From Dryas octopetala (Eukaryota; Streptophyta; Magnoliopsida; Rosales; Rosaceae), in contig OY992834.1 of assembly GCA_963921425.1 (NCBI GenBank), positions 4,402,001-4,466,000 on the forward strand: a stretch of DNA of 64,000 nucleotides. Reading direction: 5' to 3'. This document shows positions 23,292-34,376 of the stretch, one piece after another (within the stretch, counting starts at the first letter, position 1; the number at the start of each line of letters is the position of its first letter). The notes beneath the pieces were generated by a model. It was not told where the DNA came from, searched no databases, and saw only the letters and a program-made list of their open reading frames with translations. A program made the translations under genes and the position numbers.

Positions 23292-23845
23292 CTTTTTCTT
23301 TGCTTTTTTTTTTTTTTTCCTCATTTACTGTTTAATCTTAATCATAAGGGTATGTTTTTTTTTTAAGCTTTTTAGATTAATAATTTATATTAATCGCTTT
23401 CATGAATGTTTGGTTGTAGTACAGCACACATCAAGTAAAGGCCAAGTCGAATAATGCTAAAATAAAGCATGGAGTTTTTTGGATAAGGGAAGGTGAGGGA
23501 AAATATGGAAGTCTCCTATCCCATATATTATAATGCTACATAGCCACTTGATTGAAAATAACAACAATAATCACTTTGATAATTTCACTTTTAATAATTG
23601 ATTAAATATTCAAAAGACAATAAGCTTGTTTCCCAAGTGATGACTAAAACTTGCTATGTATTAAAAAATGAGTCAATGTCATGGATTCAATACAAAGCAA
23701 AGCATAATCAACAATCTCACTAGTTACACATACACTGCTGATGTTGTTAAAACCATGACAAAGATCAAAATACAGATGCTAAGGTAAGTGCCTGTATGAT
23801 CCTGATGATTGGTATAGAGTAATGTATACACGTACAGTTCTGAGT
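23292..23845. other. AT-rich spacer downstream of the PLC4/6-like gene
   Basis: The stretch contains homopolymer T and A runs and no gene. It should hold the 3' UTR of the PLC gene ending at 23846. Confidence 0.4.
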
Positions 23846-26800
23846 TCACTCAAACGTAAACCGCATTAGAAGCTTTACATTTTTGAATTTCTCTCCCTTT
23901 TTATCATAGAGGGCGATTACCCGCATCCCAGCTTGTAGCTCGGATACGGGGAAACAGTTCTGCCCACCAAAGTCATCCTTCTCAGACCTATCATACTCTC
24001 GAACTTCAATCCGAAGTAATGCAATCTCTGGAATAGTCAGAGGGTATGTAAACTCTTCATCCCAAACAGGTATCCAATTATCCTCAAGTATTTTTGTTTT
24101 GTGCTTCTTACAATCAGCTGGCACTCCAACAATATGAACCTGCCATAAGCCCATAACCCATAAAATACTTTCAGTAGGCAGGAAACCAGTGGAATATGCT
24201 TCCAAGTTGGACAACATACATTTACAGTTGTTACATAGAAATTCTAACTTATGAGTAAGGATATTTATGAAAAAAAAAAAAAAATTAGTGGGAATTTGCT
24301 GTATGGATTACAACCCTAAGAACCAGTTGGGTAGCAGTTCCCATTACTGTATATGAGTTTCATACAAGAGGCATCTAAATCCATGACCAAAGTCCATAAG
24401 CTCATGACATGAGACTCGGGCACCCATTTATGCCTAGGCAGTTCCACTTGAATCTATTAGAAGGCACATTTAGCCCTATTTTATTTGATATAGTAATCAA
24501 AAGGCCGATAATGGTATGAGAGTTTGAAAGGTGAAAGGGGTAGTAACATCCCAGAAAAGCATGAAGAGATAAATGAGTTTGCTGTTGAGTTACTGCTGAA
24601 CATAGGATGGAGGTCAAGGAGGCAGTCTGGATAAGCAGAGTACTCTAAGAAGATTCTAAGAGACAGCTGAGCAACTCCATATCATTAAAGAAGTTGATAA
24701 GAGAAGATAAAATGCTTAGAAGCTTCCTCCTGGTTAGCTTGACTAATGAAAAAAGCAACTAAAAATGAAACACAGAATTGGCTTATTAGAAAACAAAATT
24801 AGTCTTAGGAGTAACCTTTGTGTAGAAGTCTGGTGGGGAGAACGAATCAAAGTGTGTTGAGCTAAAATCCAAGTGCCATCCAGTCCCCATATATACTTTC
24901 ACCTGTCAATTAACATCAATGTTCTGAGACCATTGCAAAAAAATGCCTCAACTCAAGTTCACTTTTGAGTTAAATAAAGTATGCTCACCTTCAATGTCAT
25001 TTTCACTGGCAAGGTCTTTTTAGGATCAAAAACCTCATTATTTGGACCCTTATACATTAAAAAAGCAGGCTTTATCACATAACCACACCCTCCATTTGCT
25101 CTAAACATCCCATGCATCATCCAGAGTGATTTGTCGTATCCCTGTTAAAGAATTTTGACAAGTTAGTAGGTTTCAATCTGGCAGAGATCAGGCAATATTT
25201 TCTTACAATCTAACAAAGTTGGGAGAAAAAACTGAACACTGTTGGAACAATTTCATTGTCATTGTTAGTTCCCCCAACCCAACCCAACAAAAAAAAAAAA
25301 ACACAAATAATGCTTTTATTTGGACCACGAAACCTTGAACCCAACCTGCATATTAAATGCAACCATTTGAGCTCCATGCATCCACCCAACATGTGGCTTG
25401 TAATTTGAGGAGTTGAATCGTGATCCTCTTGGATAAATCCTTAGAATGTTCCTCTGTGTGAACCTAGAGAGCATTACACAGCAGCAAGTAAAAGAATCAT
25501 TAAATCCAGAGAACACATATATAAAAGCTTCGAGTTAACTTCCTTGCAGGTATTACCTTACGAGATCGGTTCCATGAGGTTCAGCAGCCTTTTCAAGTTT
25601 GGGTTCACTCAAACTAAGACGTCTAACTTTATCACCAACTGCTAGAGCATCCTTCAAATCACCTTGTGGTTTTCCAGCTTGGATTGTGATAAGACACTTG
25701 TACTCAGGTGCTGTTGGTTGGCCTAGTTTGCTGTCACCTGTATTGTTGGCCTGATCACCATCTTGAGAACTGTCACTCTGTACCCATCAAAAGAAGTAAT
25801 GAAAAAGAAGAACACCCAAAAACCACATTGGAACACAAATTGCATTTCTCTGCTCACCCTTTCCTCTTCTTCAGATGAGTCCCATACAGTAGAAGCATTG
25901 CTCTTGTCCTTTGAACTCTTTGATACTCTGCCTTCTTTTGGTGGTTTGGTTGAGATAATAATCCGATATTTTAAAGATTCAGGTGATGGGAATTCATCCA
26001 GCGGCCCTTCTGAGTCTGGATAATACAGCATGTCTCCAAATGTTTGGATTACCATCTATATGAATTGTGTTTCAAAACAGATGATTTAACTTAAATCTAA
26101 ACCTCTAAACCAAATTTGAAATAGAGTCAATAGACCACAAGAATTTAAGAAAGCTAACCTGTGCAACTTTAACCTGAAGCTTTGGAGTAAGGTGGTCTTC
26201 AAAAGTTATCACAACTGGGTATGGAGATTTAACAAAAGCATGTTCTTTTATGGACTTCAAACATTTGATGAGTGTCACAGGAGTGGTCAAGGTCCTGCAG
26301 TACACAGAATTTGTATTTGTTTCAACTTGTCATCCCTAACTACAAGGAAAACACAGAATTAGTTTATTTGATTAGTACCTTCCATGAAGAACCTGAACAT
26401 CATCTTTTGCAGAATTAGGCCATAAATCAAGTTCAATGACTTTGACACCCTTTCCCAATGCCTTAATGATTGGGACATCGCTACAGTCACTACTGAGTTG
26501 ATTCCCAGTGAGGTAGGAATTGTGCCCTGTATATATGAAATAATGTGACAATGGAGCATTCATATCATGGTGTACCTGGAATTGGAATCACATATAGTTT
26601 GTCAACGACAACAAACCTAATGGTCCCTATACAGTATAATATTATAACATAAAAAAAGTATGTGACTCAAACCCAATGCAGAGCAGACATAATAGAACAA
26701 GTCCAAAGCTACATTCTAGAAACCCACATTCTGTTTGGGTGTGGGTACATACAAACAAACAAACAAGGGAATGAATTATATTAATCCGAAAATGGGGTTT

Positions 26801-27139
26801 GACCTGATGTTTGATGGGGCCGTTGAATTCTTCCTGAAAGAGGAAATGGAAGAAATCGTCAAGAGTAATGCCGTGTTGGGGTTGGGCGGTGACTTGGGGG
26901 TGGCGCCTCTGCAAGAACTCGTGGAGGATCCGGTGGGCGTCGGAGCGGGTCAGGTCCGGCTCCAACTGGTGCTCCAGAAAGAAGGTCCGGAGCTGGTCGA
27001 TGGACATGCGGTCCCCACCCTCGGCGAACTTGGCGAAGGCTTGTTTGACGTCGGGGGGTGGGCCCACCTCGCTTGTTTTGAACTTTCTGTTGAAGCACTT
27101 GAACATCTTGTAGTTGTAGTTGGCATTACGATCAACCAT
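23846..27139 (-). CDS. Phosphoinositide-specific phospholipase C, PLC4/PLC6-like
   Basis: Nine coding exons on the minus strand: 27139-26804, 26575-26379, 26294-26159, 26055-25858, 25777-25557, 25463-25346, 25141-24989, 24902-24816, 24139-23846. They join in frame to 579 residues. Domain order is the same as in its neighbour: EF-hand-like lobe (a divergent N-terminus, [20 protein letters not shown]), X domain with [20 protein letters not shown] and VVITFEDHL, linker, Y domain with [19 protein letters not shown], and C2 with [13 protein letters not shown]. Catalytic and calcium-site motifs are kept, so it should be active. Exons 2, 3, 6, 7, 8 and 9 have exactly the same lengths as in the PLC2-like gene (197, 136, 118, 153, 87, 294). 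The linker exons 4-5 and the N-terminal exon differ. A second in-frame Met (residue 12) could be an alternative start. Confidence 0.94.
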
Positions 27140-28214
27140 TTTGGATCTCCTTCTTCTCTCGCTTTTGCTTAGTTTTGTTTGGTTTCGTTCTCAGGTTCTG
27201 TGAGTGCGTCTTGTTCACGCTGTTTGGGGTTGTTTGGTTCTCGAGAAGGAAGATGAGAAAGAGAGTGAAAAAGAGAAGAAATGAAAAGGGCCTAAAATTC
27301 AGCTTCGTCGTTGGGCGTTAACTGCTTAATCAACTCCCAACTTCAAAATTCTTTCTTTTTTAAGAGAGGCCATTTACGTGTAACATACATTTTCTAAAGG
27401 TCCATCCATCCCACACGGCCACACCAAAGAAAAATGGCTTCAAAAACTCAACGGGGTCGTTGTCTTCTTTCCTAGGTTCTTTCGTAGTTTCATCTTATTT
27501 TACTTTGTTTTTAACGAAACTTATTTTCCCAACTAGCTACTCTTTTAAGAGGTCTAATTGTCAATGTCAATGACCATTTCATTTATTGATACTCAGTCTC
27601 TCTTTCATAATAGAAGGTTAAATTCAAATCTTATAATTTATAATTTATAAATAACACTTGTTACTAATAAAAAAATAAAAAAATAAAAAGCTTTATGTAC
27701 CCACAATGCTTTTTTTTGTAAAAAATTCACAATATGATGTGTTGAGACGGGTGGAGAGACAAGGAGAAAGAGAAAATTAAGTTATTTTGTATAATTGTAA
27801 TACACTGGTGTGTAATTAATTTACATGTATTATACTAGAGATAAATATTATTAATAATAAATTCTAAAAGTATAAATTTGTTATCTATTTATATTATAAG
27901 TTGATGTTACCATATGCCGATGTTATAGTTATATAAGTTAAAATTTGGATAAGTCCATGATTTAATTGTCTCCATTTTTACAACAAAAAATAAGAAGAGA
28001 AGAAAAAATTCAATTCCCAAATTTATTAGATTAGATACTAATTAAAGTTCAAAAACTTTAATATCACATTACAATTTCATCCCCATCAGGAAAAAGTTAC
28101 AATTTCATTACATAACTAAGTAGAAAATTTAAATACAATTGTTGAGTAGCTCAATTGAAAGGACCGTAAAAATTATCTGCATTACATCTAAATTCAATTT
28201 CCCTCTCCCAACTC

Positions 28215-28245
<31 letters not shown>

Positions 28246-28343
28246 AAACAAAAAATAATAATTTTAAAGAATAAGAAGAAGTCACAGGCTCACAGCCTAC
28301 AAGTCTACGACTGGTGTGAAAGATTTGGAAAAAGAAAGCAGAG
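27140..28343. other. Divergent intergenic region, PLC4/6-like and cyclophilin
   Basis: The two flanking genes read away from each other, so both promoters lie here. The part next to 27140 is C/T-rich as seen from the PLC gene (leader-like). The middle is AT-rich, with a poly-A run of about 28 bases near 28216-28243. No gene is visible. Confidence 0.5.
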
Positions 28344-30119
28344 ATGACCTCCAGAAGGTTGGTTTCGGCAGTAGCTCTTTTGTGGGTTTTGCTTCTCTTC
28401 GGGACCTTAGTTGTCATTCTGGTAGTAACTCCCAACACTCTTTGCTGTAATTGTAATTTTACGAAATAGTCAATTTCTGCAATCTTCTTTTCTCTTAATG
28501 GAAATCTATTTTGGGTTTTGATAAATGTCTAAAATTGTTGTACCATTGTCTTCTGATTTGATTTCAGAATCGATTCAGCGACGATGGGGCTCTGCACGAG
28601 CCAAAGGTTGTCGAAAGCGAGCTCCTTGAGGTGGGATTCTGGCTCTCACCAACCAGTTTTCTGTGGAAACAAACAGAACTTATGTTTGGTGTTTCTGAAT
28701 TTGGCAGGAAACGGATTTGGAGCAAGTGACCCACAAAGTTTACTTCGATATTGAAATCAACGGAAAACCCATTGGTATGAACTCTTTATCAGTTTAATTA
28801 TGAGCAAAAAATTTCTGGGTAGCTGTTAATTCCTTCCAATAATCAATTAAATTGAATGAAAGCTAAAAATTGTGTGCCAAGTAGGACCCCAATTCACTAA
28901 AAAATGGAAATGGATATAAATATATATGCTTATGTTAATTTCACAGCAAATTCCCAGAAATTGGAAGCTCTCCCTTTATTCTCTTCAACCCTGCATTAGA
29001 TGCATTGGCGCAGTCACTTGTTCATCAGCTGTTGTAGATTACAATGCCCTTTCACTGATATATTTCACATTTTAATTTCTTCCAGGTCGCATAGTCATGG
29101 GTCTCTTTGGAAAAGCAGTTCCTAAAACCATAGGTAGGTAACCCAGAAAAGTTGCCCCAGTTTGTTTTATGTGTCCAGTGAGATATATATTACTATGAAA
29201 AGAATTTAACCAAAGTTGCTGTTTTAAATGCAGAGAACTTTCGAGCACTTTGCACGGGTAGCCAAGTAACTCTAGCTCCCCTATCTGTGATCTTATGATT
29301 ATTTGTCTCATTTCTATGTATTTCTGTAATGACATGGAAGCTACAGCTTTTATGTTGTTATTTTTCTAGTTTAATGAGCCCTCAGGTGGGTTTCAGGGGA
29401 AAAGGGAATTGGGAAGAGTAGGAAGCCTCTGCACTACAAAGGAAGCACATTTCATAGGATCATTCCCAGCTTTATGATACAGGGGGGTGATTTTACTAGC
29501 GGCGATGGCCGAGGTGGAGAGTCGATTTATGGTGCTAAGTTTGCAGATGAAAACTTCAAACTGCAGCATACTGGACCAGGCAAGCTATGCTCATTCTTGT
29601 TTCTGAATAGTTTCTTGTTACAAAAGCTCTACCAAAATGAGATACTGCTAAGGTGCAAAGTGTATTCTGAGTCACTTATCTGAATTTTGGACTCTTTGTA
29701 TGACAAACAGGTATTTTGTCAATGGCAAATGCTGGGCCAGACACCAATGGATCGCAATTCTTCATTACAACAGTCAAAACTAGCTGGTACTTTTTTTATT
29801 TTTGCCTTTCTTGTGTGTTATGATTTTGACATGCATATTGGCAGGGATCCATGAACTGCGCACTTGATTTTGATTTAGGGACTGAGTTCATTATGTGCTG
29901 ACATGTTTTAGCCTCTTATCTCTGAATGGAATGTTTTATAACTCAGATGCCTGCATTTTCTTTACTTTTTTCTTTAAAAGGTTGGATGGCCACCACGTTG
30001 TGTTTGGCAAGGTGCTTTCCGGGATGGAGGTTGTTTCCAAGGTTGAAGAAATGGGAGGAGACAATGGAGTACCTAAGAGCGAGGTTGTTATTACAGATAG
30101 TGGTGAACTTCAAATGTGA
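28344..30119 (+). CDS. Secretory-pathway cyclophilin (peptidyl-prolyl isomerase)
   Basis: Eight exons: 28344-28421, 28568-28630, 28708-28774, 29086-29133, 29234-29257, 29397-29579, 29711-29786, 29981-30119. They join in frame to 225 residues. The protein catalyses cis-trans isomerisation of Xaa-Pro bonds in folding proteins. The N-terminal hydrophobic stretch ([20 protein letters not shown]) is a signal peptide or signal anchor, so it probably acts in the ER lumen or secretory path. It resembles Arabidopsis CYP20-1, CYP19-4 and CYP21-2. Active-site residues are kept: [13 protein letters not shown] (Arg, Phe, Gln), [21 protein letters not shown] (Trp, His). Intron 6 starts with GC (29580-29581, CCAG/GCAAGC), a GC-AG intron. 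The exact subfamily name is uncertain, and the first two exons are less conserved than the rest. Confidence 0.92.
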
Positions 30120-30934
30120 CTACACTAATTTTTCATACAAATGATAAGCGGATTCGCCTCTTGCTTTAATGGTATGGAACATATTATGTGCATATGTTGC
30201 ACATTACTGATGTGTATTATTAGGCCTTCCACTATGCTGTCGGATTGTGTGACCCAAAACCCATTTTGGGCCACAAATGGGTCACACCCTAACACTATGG
30301 GCCGGAAAGTGTGACCCAAAAGAGGGTGTAACCCAAAGTGTAACCCAAAAGAGGGTTTCACTGTGAGCCATTTTGTGCTGTGACCCAAATCCACAAATCA
30401 GCCCACGTGAAGAGAGAGAACCATCGGCTGGGCAAAAAAGCAGGTGGGCCCCGCGTCTGTGGCTGTTGACGCACGGCTGCTGTTGCTGACGCAGGTGTCG
30501 GCTGACGCCTGGCTTCCTCGGTTGCAGCGCCTGGCTTCCTCGGCGCTTGACGCGTGGCTGGCTGGTTGACTCACCAACGGTCCAGATGAGATGACCGTTG
30601 GTGATCAACGGCTGCTGCGTTTTGCCATTTTTTTTTTTTTTTTTAGATGGGCCGGAAATGGATCAAAGGCTGAGATTAATGGACCGTTGATAATCAACGG
30701 TCCAGATCGGCCATATCCTTTTTTTTTTTAACAAATATTTAATAAATCATTTAAAATAGATATAATATTCGAAAAATTGCCAAAAAATTTCTAAAAAATT
30801 TTAAAAAATTCCCCAAACCCTCCAACAGCTATATTTTCAAATGGGTCTATATATATCACACAACACTCATATGGTTTCATCACAATTTACAACCTTTGTT
30901 TACCAAATTTATACAAAATTTTTTTTTCTTTGTC

Positions 30935-32048
30935 ATGGCTCCAAGAGGAAGTGCTTGGGTGGTAGCTGAAGATGAAGCCCTAGTGATGGCATACCTAGAG
31001 AGGTCTCCCGACGGTTGTCTTGGTGCCCAAATTAGAGCCGCCATGCTTTGGGAACAAATTTATGAAATTTTCAAGCGTAATATGGGGGGTGAAACAATTC
31101 GTAAGGTTGGCGGTGTTAAAGCACGATTCAAAGATATTGCGCGTGATTGCAACAAATTTTATGCTTGCTTATTGGAGGCCGAGCGAATGCGTGCAAGCGG
31201 TGCAAATGATGCCAATGTGGTAAGTTTTTATGCATTTATATATTTGCATGATTATTTTTTGTTTTATCCAATTATCAAGCATATTTATATATTTGTATAA
31301 TTATTATATGTTTTTTTTATAAATGAAGCATATTTATATAATGGTATTACTATTTTATTGTTTTGTATATGTATCAAACATATTTATATATTTGTATGAT
31401 TATTTTTGGTTATGTTTATAAATGTAGCATATTTATATAATGATATTATTATATTGTATTTTCACTATTTTGTTTATCTATCAAGCATATTTATATATTT
31501 GTATGATTATGGTTTTTGTTTTGTTTATAAATGTAGCAAATTTACTATTTATTTAAGTTATGTTTGCATTTTCACAAGAAAATTTATATATTTTTATTTT
31601 TATTTTATTATTGTAGTTTACGCAAGCACTTGAAGGCTTTCGAAACAAGACTGGATTCAAGTTTCCATGGGTGCACATTTGGGAAAAAATAAAGGAAAGT
31701 TCAAAGTATGCTGCGGTTCATGCTCCTGTTCGGGTTAGTGATTCAGAGACCCCCGCCACCGACAATGCCGACACTCCCGCCGATGATGATCCCGAGGAGA
31801 CCGATCCAGTCATACCACTTGGCGAGGACGAAAACCCACCACCATTTCAACCAATAGGTTCCTCGCGGCCAAGGCCACCAGGGAGAAACCATGCAAAACC
31901 CACCGGTGCCGCTCCATCATCATTACCTGAGATGAATGTTCGTCGGAATTTGCTTAGGGACCGAAATGTCAACGAATCCCTAAAAACTAATTTGATTGAG
32001 CACATCTGGATCCGAGAGGGGAACCCACCACTTGCCCCAACATATTGA
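30935..32048 (+). CDS. Harbinger ORF1-type Myb/SANT-like DNA-binding protein
   Basis: Exons 30935-31219 and 31617-32048 join in phase 0 to 238 residues. The intron begins GTAAGT and ends TTGTAG and is filled with imperfect repeats of a TATTTATATATTTGTAT motif. The N-terminal half has the trihelix/SANT-like pattern GSAWVVAEDEALVMAYLERS, then LWEQIYEIF and VGGVKARFKDIARDCNKFY. The C-terminal half has FPWVHIWEKIKESSKY, an acidic Asp/Glu/Pro-rich linker and a basic tail. In the PIF/Pong family this ORF1 product partners the transposase and binds element ends; similar host-annotated genes are often labelled 'NAM-associated' or 'GST T3-like'. I infer it is a transposon protein because it lies wholly within the element's terminal repeats. 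Absence of frame damage suggests young age or selection. Confidence 0.8.
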
Positions 32049-32450
32049 TGACCTGGATCATGGTTCGTCAATATTGTTCTCATTATGATTTGTTAGGTTA
32101 ATCTTCGCAGTTGATTCTGAAGTTTGTTATTTGTCTTTGTATTTGCCGTTTAAGTGTGTTATTTTTCCTTTTAGTGATCATGTTGTACTTGTTTTTCCTT
32201 TAAATTATCGTGTTGTTTTTCTTGTTTGTGGTTATTGAAGTTCCGATGTTGTAAGGCTTATGTTGTCTAATTTATGAAATTTTCTCATTTTAAATATATT
32301 CAATATTGACCTTATTTTAAAGATCTCATTAAAATAAGATCACTAGAATCATTTTTATTATACTTTAAATTTAAAATTATCAATTAAATATCACTTAATC
32401 AATATTAGGCATATTTTAAATATGTATAAAACACTGTGACCCAAAATGGG

Positions 32451-32522
32451 TCACAGCACCATAAATGTGAGACACTCACAGCACCATAAATGTGAGACAC
32501 TCACAGCACCATAAATGTGAGA
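32451..32522. repeat. 25-bp tandem repeat, three copies, in Harbinger subterminal region
   Basis: A 25-bp unit containing TCACAGCACC and ATAAATGTGAGACAC is repeated at 32451, 32476 and 32501. The third copy is cut short at 32522. The array lies about 75-150 bp inside the right end of the Harbinger element. Flanking it is a palindromic TGTGACCCA...TGGGTCACA motif, so it may be a protein-binding array for transposition. Confidence 0.85.
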
Positions 32523-32600
32523 ATTGGGTCACAGCACTATTTGTGACCCAAAATGGGTTTTGGGTCACAAAAAATGACTTTACCATAGTGGAAGGCCTTA

Positions 32601-33971
32601 GAATGAGTTTTGAGTCAGTTACTCCCCAAGTACAACAGAGTTGCTCAGTACTTTAAACCACTATTCACTTCCATCGTGCTTACAAGACAACTGCAAAACT
32701 CAACCAGAAAAAGAAAAAAAAAAAATGACCCGAGAAAAATTGAGATGAAAATCATGTGTAAATTGTTGAGAAGAGAGGCTAGTTCCCGTTCATCAACCAA
32801 AAGAGCTAGATCTTTGATTTATATTCTGTTAAAATTTGCAGACTGTTCAAAACTGCTAACTTCCTTCCGAACAAAAAAAAAAAATAAAGCCGAAATGAAA
32901 GACAAGAGAAACCATTAGCCTCAAAATCGACTACAACAAGTAATGAGCACAAGTGAACAGCAAGATGATGAAGCTGGAAGCTGGAATTCCCAATCTGCCC
33001 TCAGTTCTATTCGGTGACCTGATGAAGTTTTGCTCAAAACAGAGATTAGATTATAAGACATCTAGAACTGTAGTTTAGATGGCCAGACTAATTATCCTTA
33101 CAATATCAACTTCAGAATTGATAAAAGACGTTCAAAATGATCATCTTGAATCCCCAATAACAGCAAGCAAAGGGTTTTATTCTGGGAATCGAAATGGGGA
33201 TGAGAAGATGATGTGAAGGGGTATAACGATCATAGATTTCTTCAACAAGAATGGGTTGGAGAAGTTGCCCGATACTTTGAGCAACATGTATGATCCTTCA
33301 CCACCCAAAATAAGGCTTAGCTAACCACAAAACTATCCCATTTGAATCAGCAATCTATCTTGCCCAGCTGAGCAGATTTTCTTTAATTTTTAGACCAAAA
33401 CTATGGAATCCACCTTGCAACGAACAGGGCATTAGCAAGAAATATGAGCAAAAAAAACACAGTCGTTTACCTCTTTTTTAAGTTTGGCAGATTGAACAGA
33501 AAAGCAGTTGCACTGTAACCCTCCTTGTAAAACAAAACACAAAATTTCATAAGCATCACAGGTCCACTGATTAAGACCAAGGGCGTAATCCACATGCACC
33601 CTATGTTTTTATCTCCACACCAAGTGATCAAAACAAGCATATAAAGCATTGACAAAGAGATGAAATTAATACATCAAAGCAGATGAGGTACAACATCCAA
33701 CCTTGCTACAAAGCTCACAAGCTCTTTCTGTGAGTTTCTCCAATCATAGTGGACTAAATTTCTACCATATATTTTCAGCTGCATCTGCTGAAAGTAAAAG
33801 CACAAACAAATCCAACACAACACAATCAAGCATTAAGGGTTCATTGATTTATTGAACAAGTGGACTAATAGACTCAACACTATCACTGGAAAAACCCAAG
33901 TACCGATTATTGGATTCAAAATTTCAAATGACTGGGGAGTAATTTTACTGAAATTTGAAACGACAGGCAGG
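32601..33971. other. Intergenic region between the Harbinger element and ELF4
   Basis: It is non-coding by my reading. A minus-strand ORF at 33467-33655 is rich in hydrophobic residues but has no recognisable family. It lies downstream of ELF4 on the same strand, so it may simply be its 3' UTR. Poly-A-like tracts occur near 32708-32723 and 32870-32883. Confidence 0.4.
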
Positions 33972-34376
33972 CTAGTTGGGCTTGGGGTCTTTGGCGTCGT
34001 TGCGGTGGTGAAAGAAGGTGGAGAAATTGGAGGAGAGGTCAGAGTAAAGCGAAACGACCTTGGAGATGTTGCCGTTGATCTCTTGGATGAGAGCCACGTT
34101 CTTCACCATGTTGTCCGCGATTCGAGACTGGTGGTTGTCGTTCACCTGCTGGATCAGCGCTCGGTTCTGGTCCAGAACCGACTGCACCTCCCGGAAGCTG
34201 CGGCTCAAGTCCTCCCACCCCTCTGGCTCGGCAGCTTCCTCTTCCTGATCGACTTCGGCAGACCCCGAAACGCTGCGTTTGGTGGTAGTGGTTAGGGTTT
34301 GGTGGTGGTTGAAGTAGGAGGAGTGGTCGTCCATGCTCGAGTCAACTCCGGAGGAGGAATCCCGCGTGGAGTGCAT
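33972..34376 (-). CDS. ELF4: EARLY FLOWERING 4 (ELF4) clock protein
   Basis: This is an intronless gene for 134 residues. ELF4 is a small helical nuclear protein of the evening complex (with ELF3 and LUX) that represses clock and growth genes at night. Residues 1-53 are a Ser/Asp/Glu-rich, low-complexity leader, longer than in Arabidopsis ELF4. Residues 54-120 are the family domain, with FREVQSVLDQNRALIQQVND, NHQSRIADNMVKNVALIQEI and NGNISKVVSLYSDLSSNF, which match closely. The high conservation of NHQSR...DNM...NVALIQEINGNISKV places it in the ELF4 group; some ELF4-like paralogues are less alike. Start: first ATG upstream of the domain, in a leader of good coding composition. The second Met (residue 15) is a possible alternative. 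Confidence 0.95.
   Translation of the reverse strand: MHSTRDSSSGVDSSMDDHSSYFNHHQTLTTTTKRSVSGSAEVDQEEEAAEPEGWEDLSRSFREVQSVLDQNRALIQQVNDNHQSRIADNMVKNVALIQEINGNISKVVSLYSDLSSNFSTFFHHRNDAKDPKPN

Larger units (their letters stand above)
30223..32597. mobile_element. PIF/Harbinger element with Myb-like ORF1 only
   Basis: The left end starts GGCCTTCCACTATG, and the reverse complement of the right end starts with the same 14 bases. Similarity continues imperfectly for several tens of bases. Both ends are flanked by TTA (30220-30222 and 32598-32600), the PIF/Harbinger target duplication. The subterminal regions on both sides hold repeated TGTGACCCAAA/TTTGGGTCACA motifs. On the right there are also three tandem copies of a 25-bp unit (32451-32522). 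The 2375-bp element encodes one protein, the Myb/SANT-like ORF1. I find no DDE transposase in any frame, so it should depend on a transposase supplied elsewhere. It inserted about 100 bp downstream of the cyclophilin stop codon. Confidence 0.85.

Noticed and set aside
30282-30608. Minus-strand ORF overlapping the left end of the Harbinger element
   Set aside because: It covers subterminal repeats and hairpins and has no recognisable domain. The real coding unit of the element is the plus-strand ORF1.
32451-32522. CRISPR-like direct repeats
   Set aside because: The units are contiguous with no spacers, and the DNA is plant nuclear, within a transposon end.
33467-33655. Hydrophobic minus-strand ORF downstream of ELF4
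   Set aside because: No recognisable family, and its position on the same strand just after ELF4 fits 3' UTR or spacer better than a separate gene.
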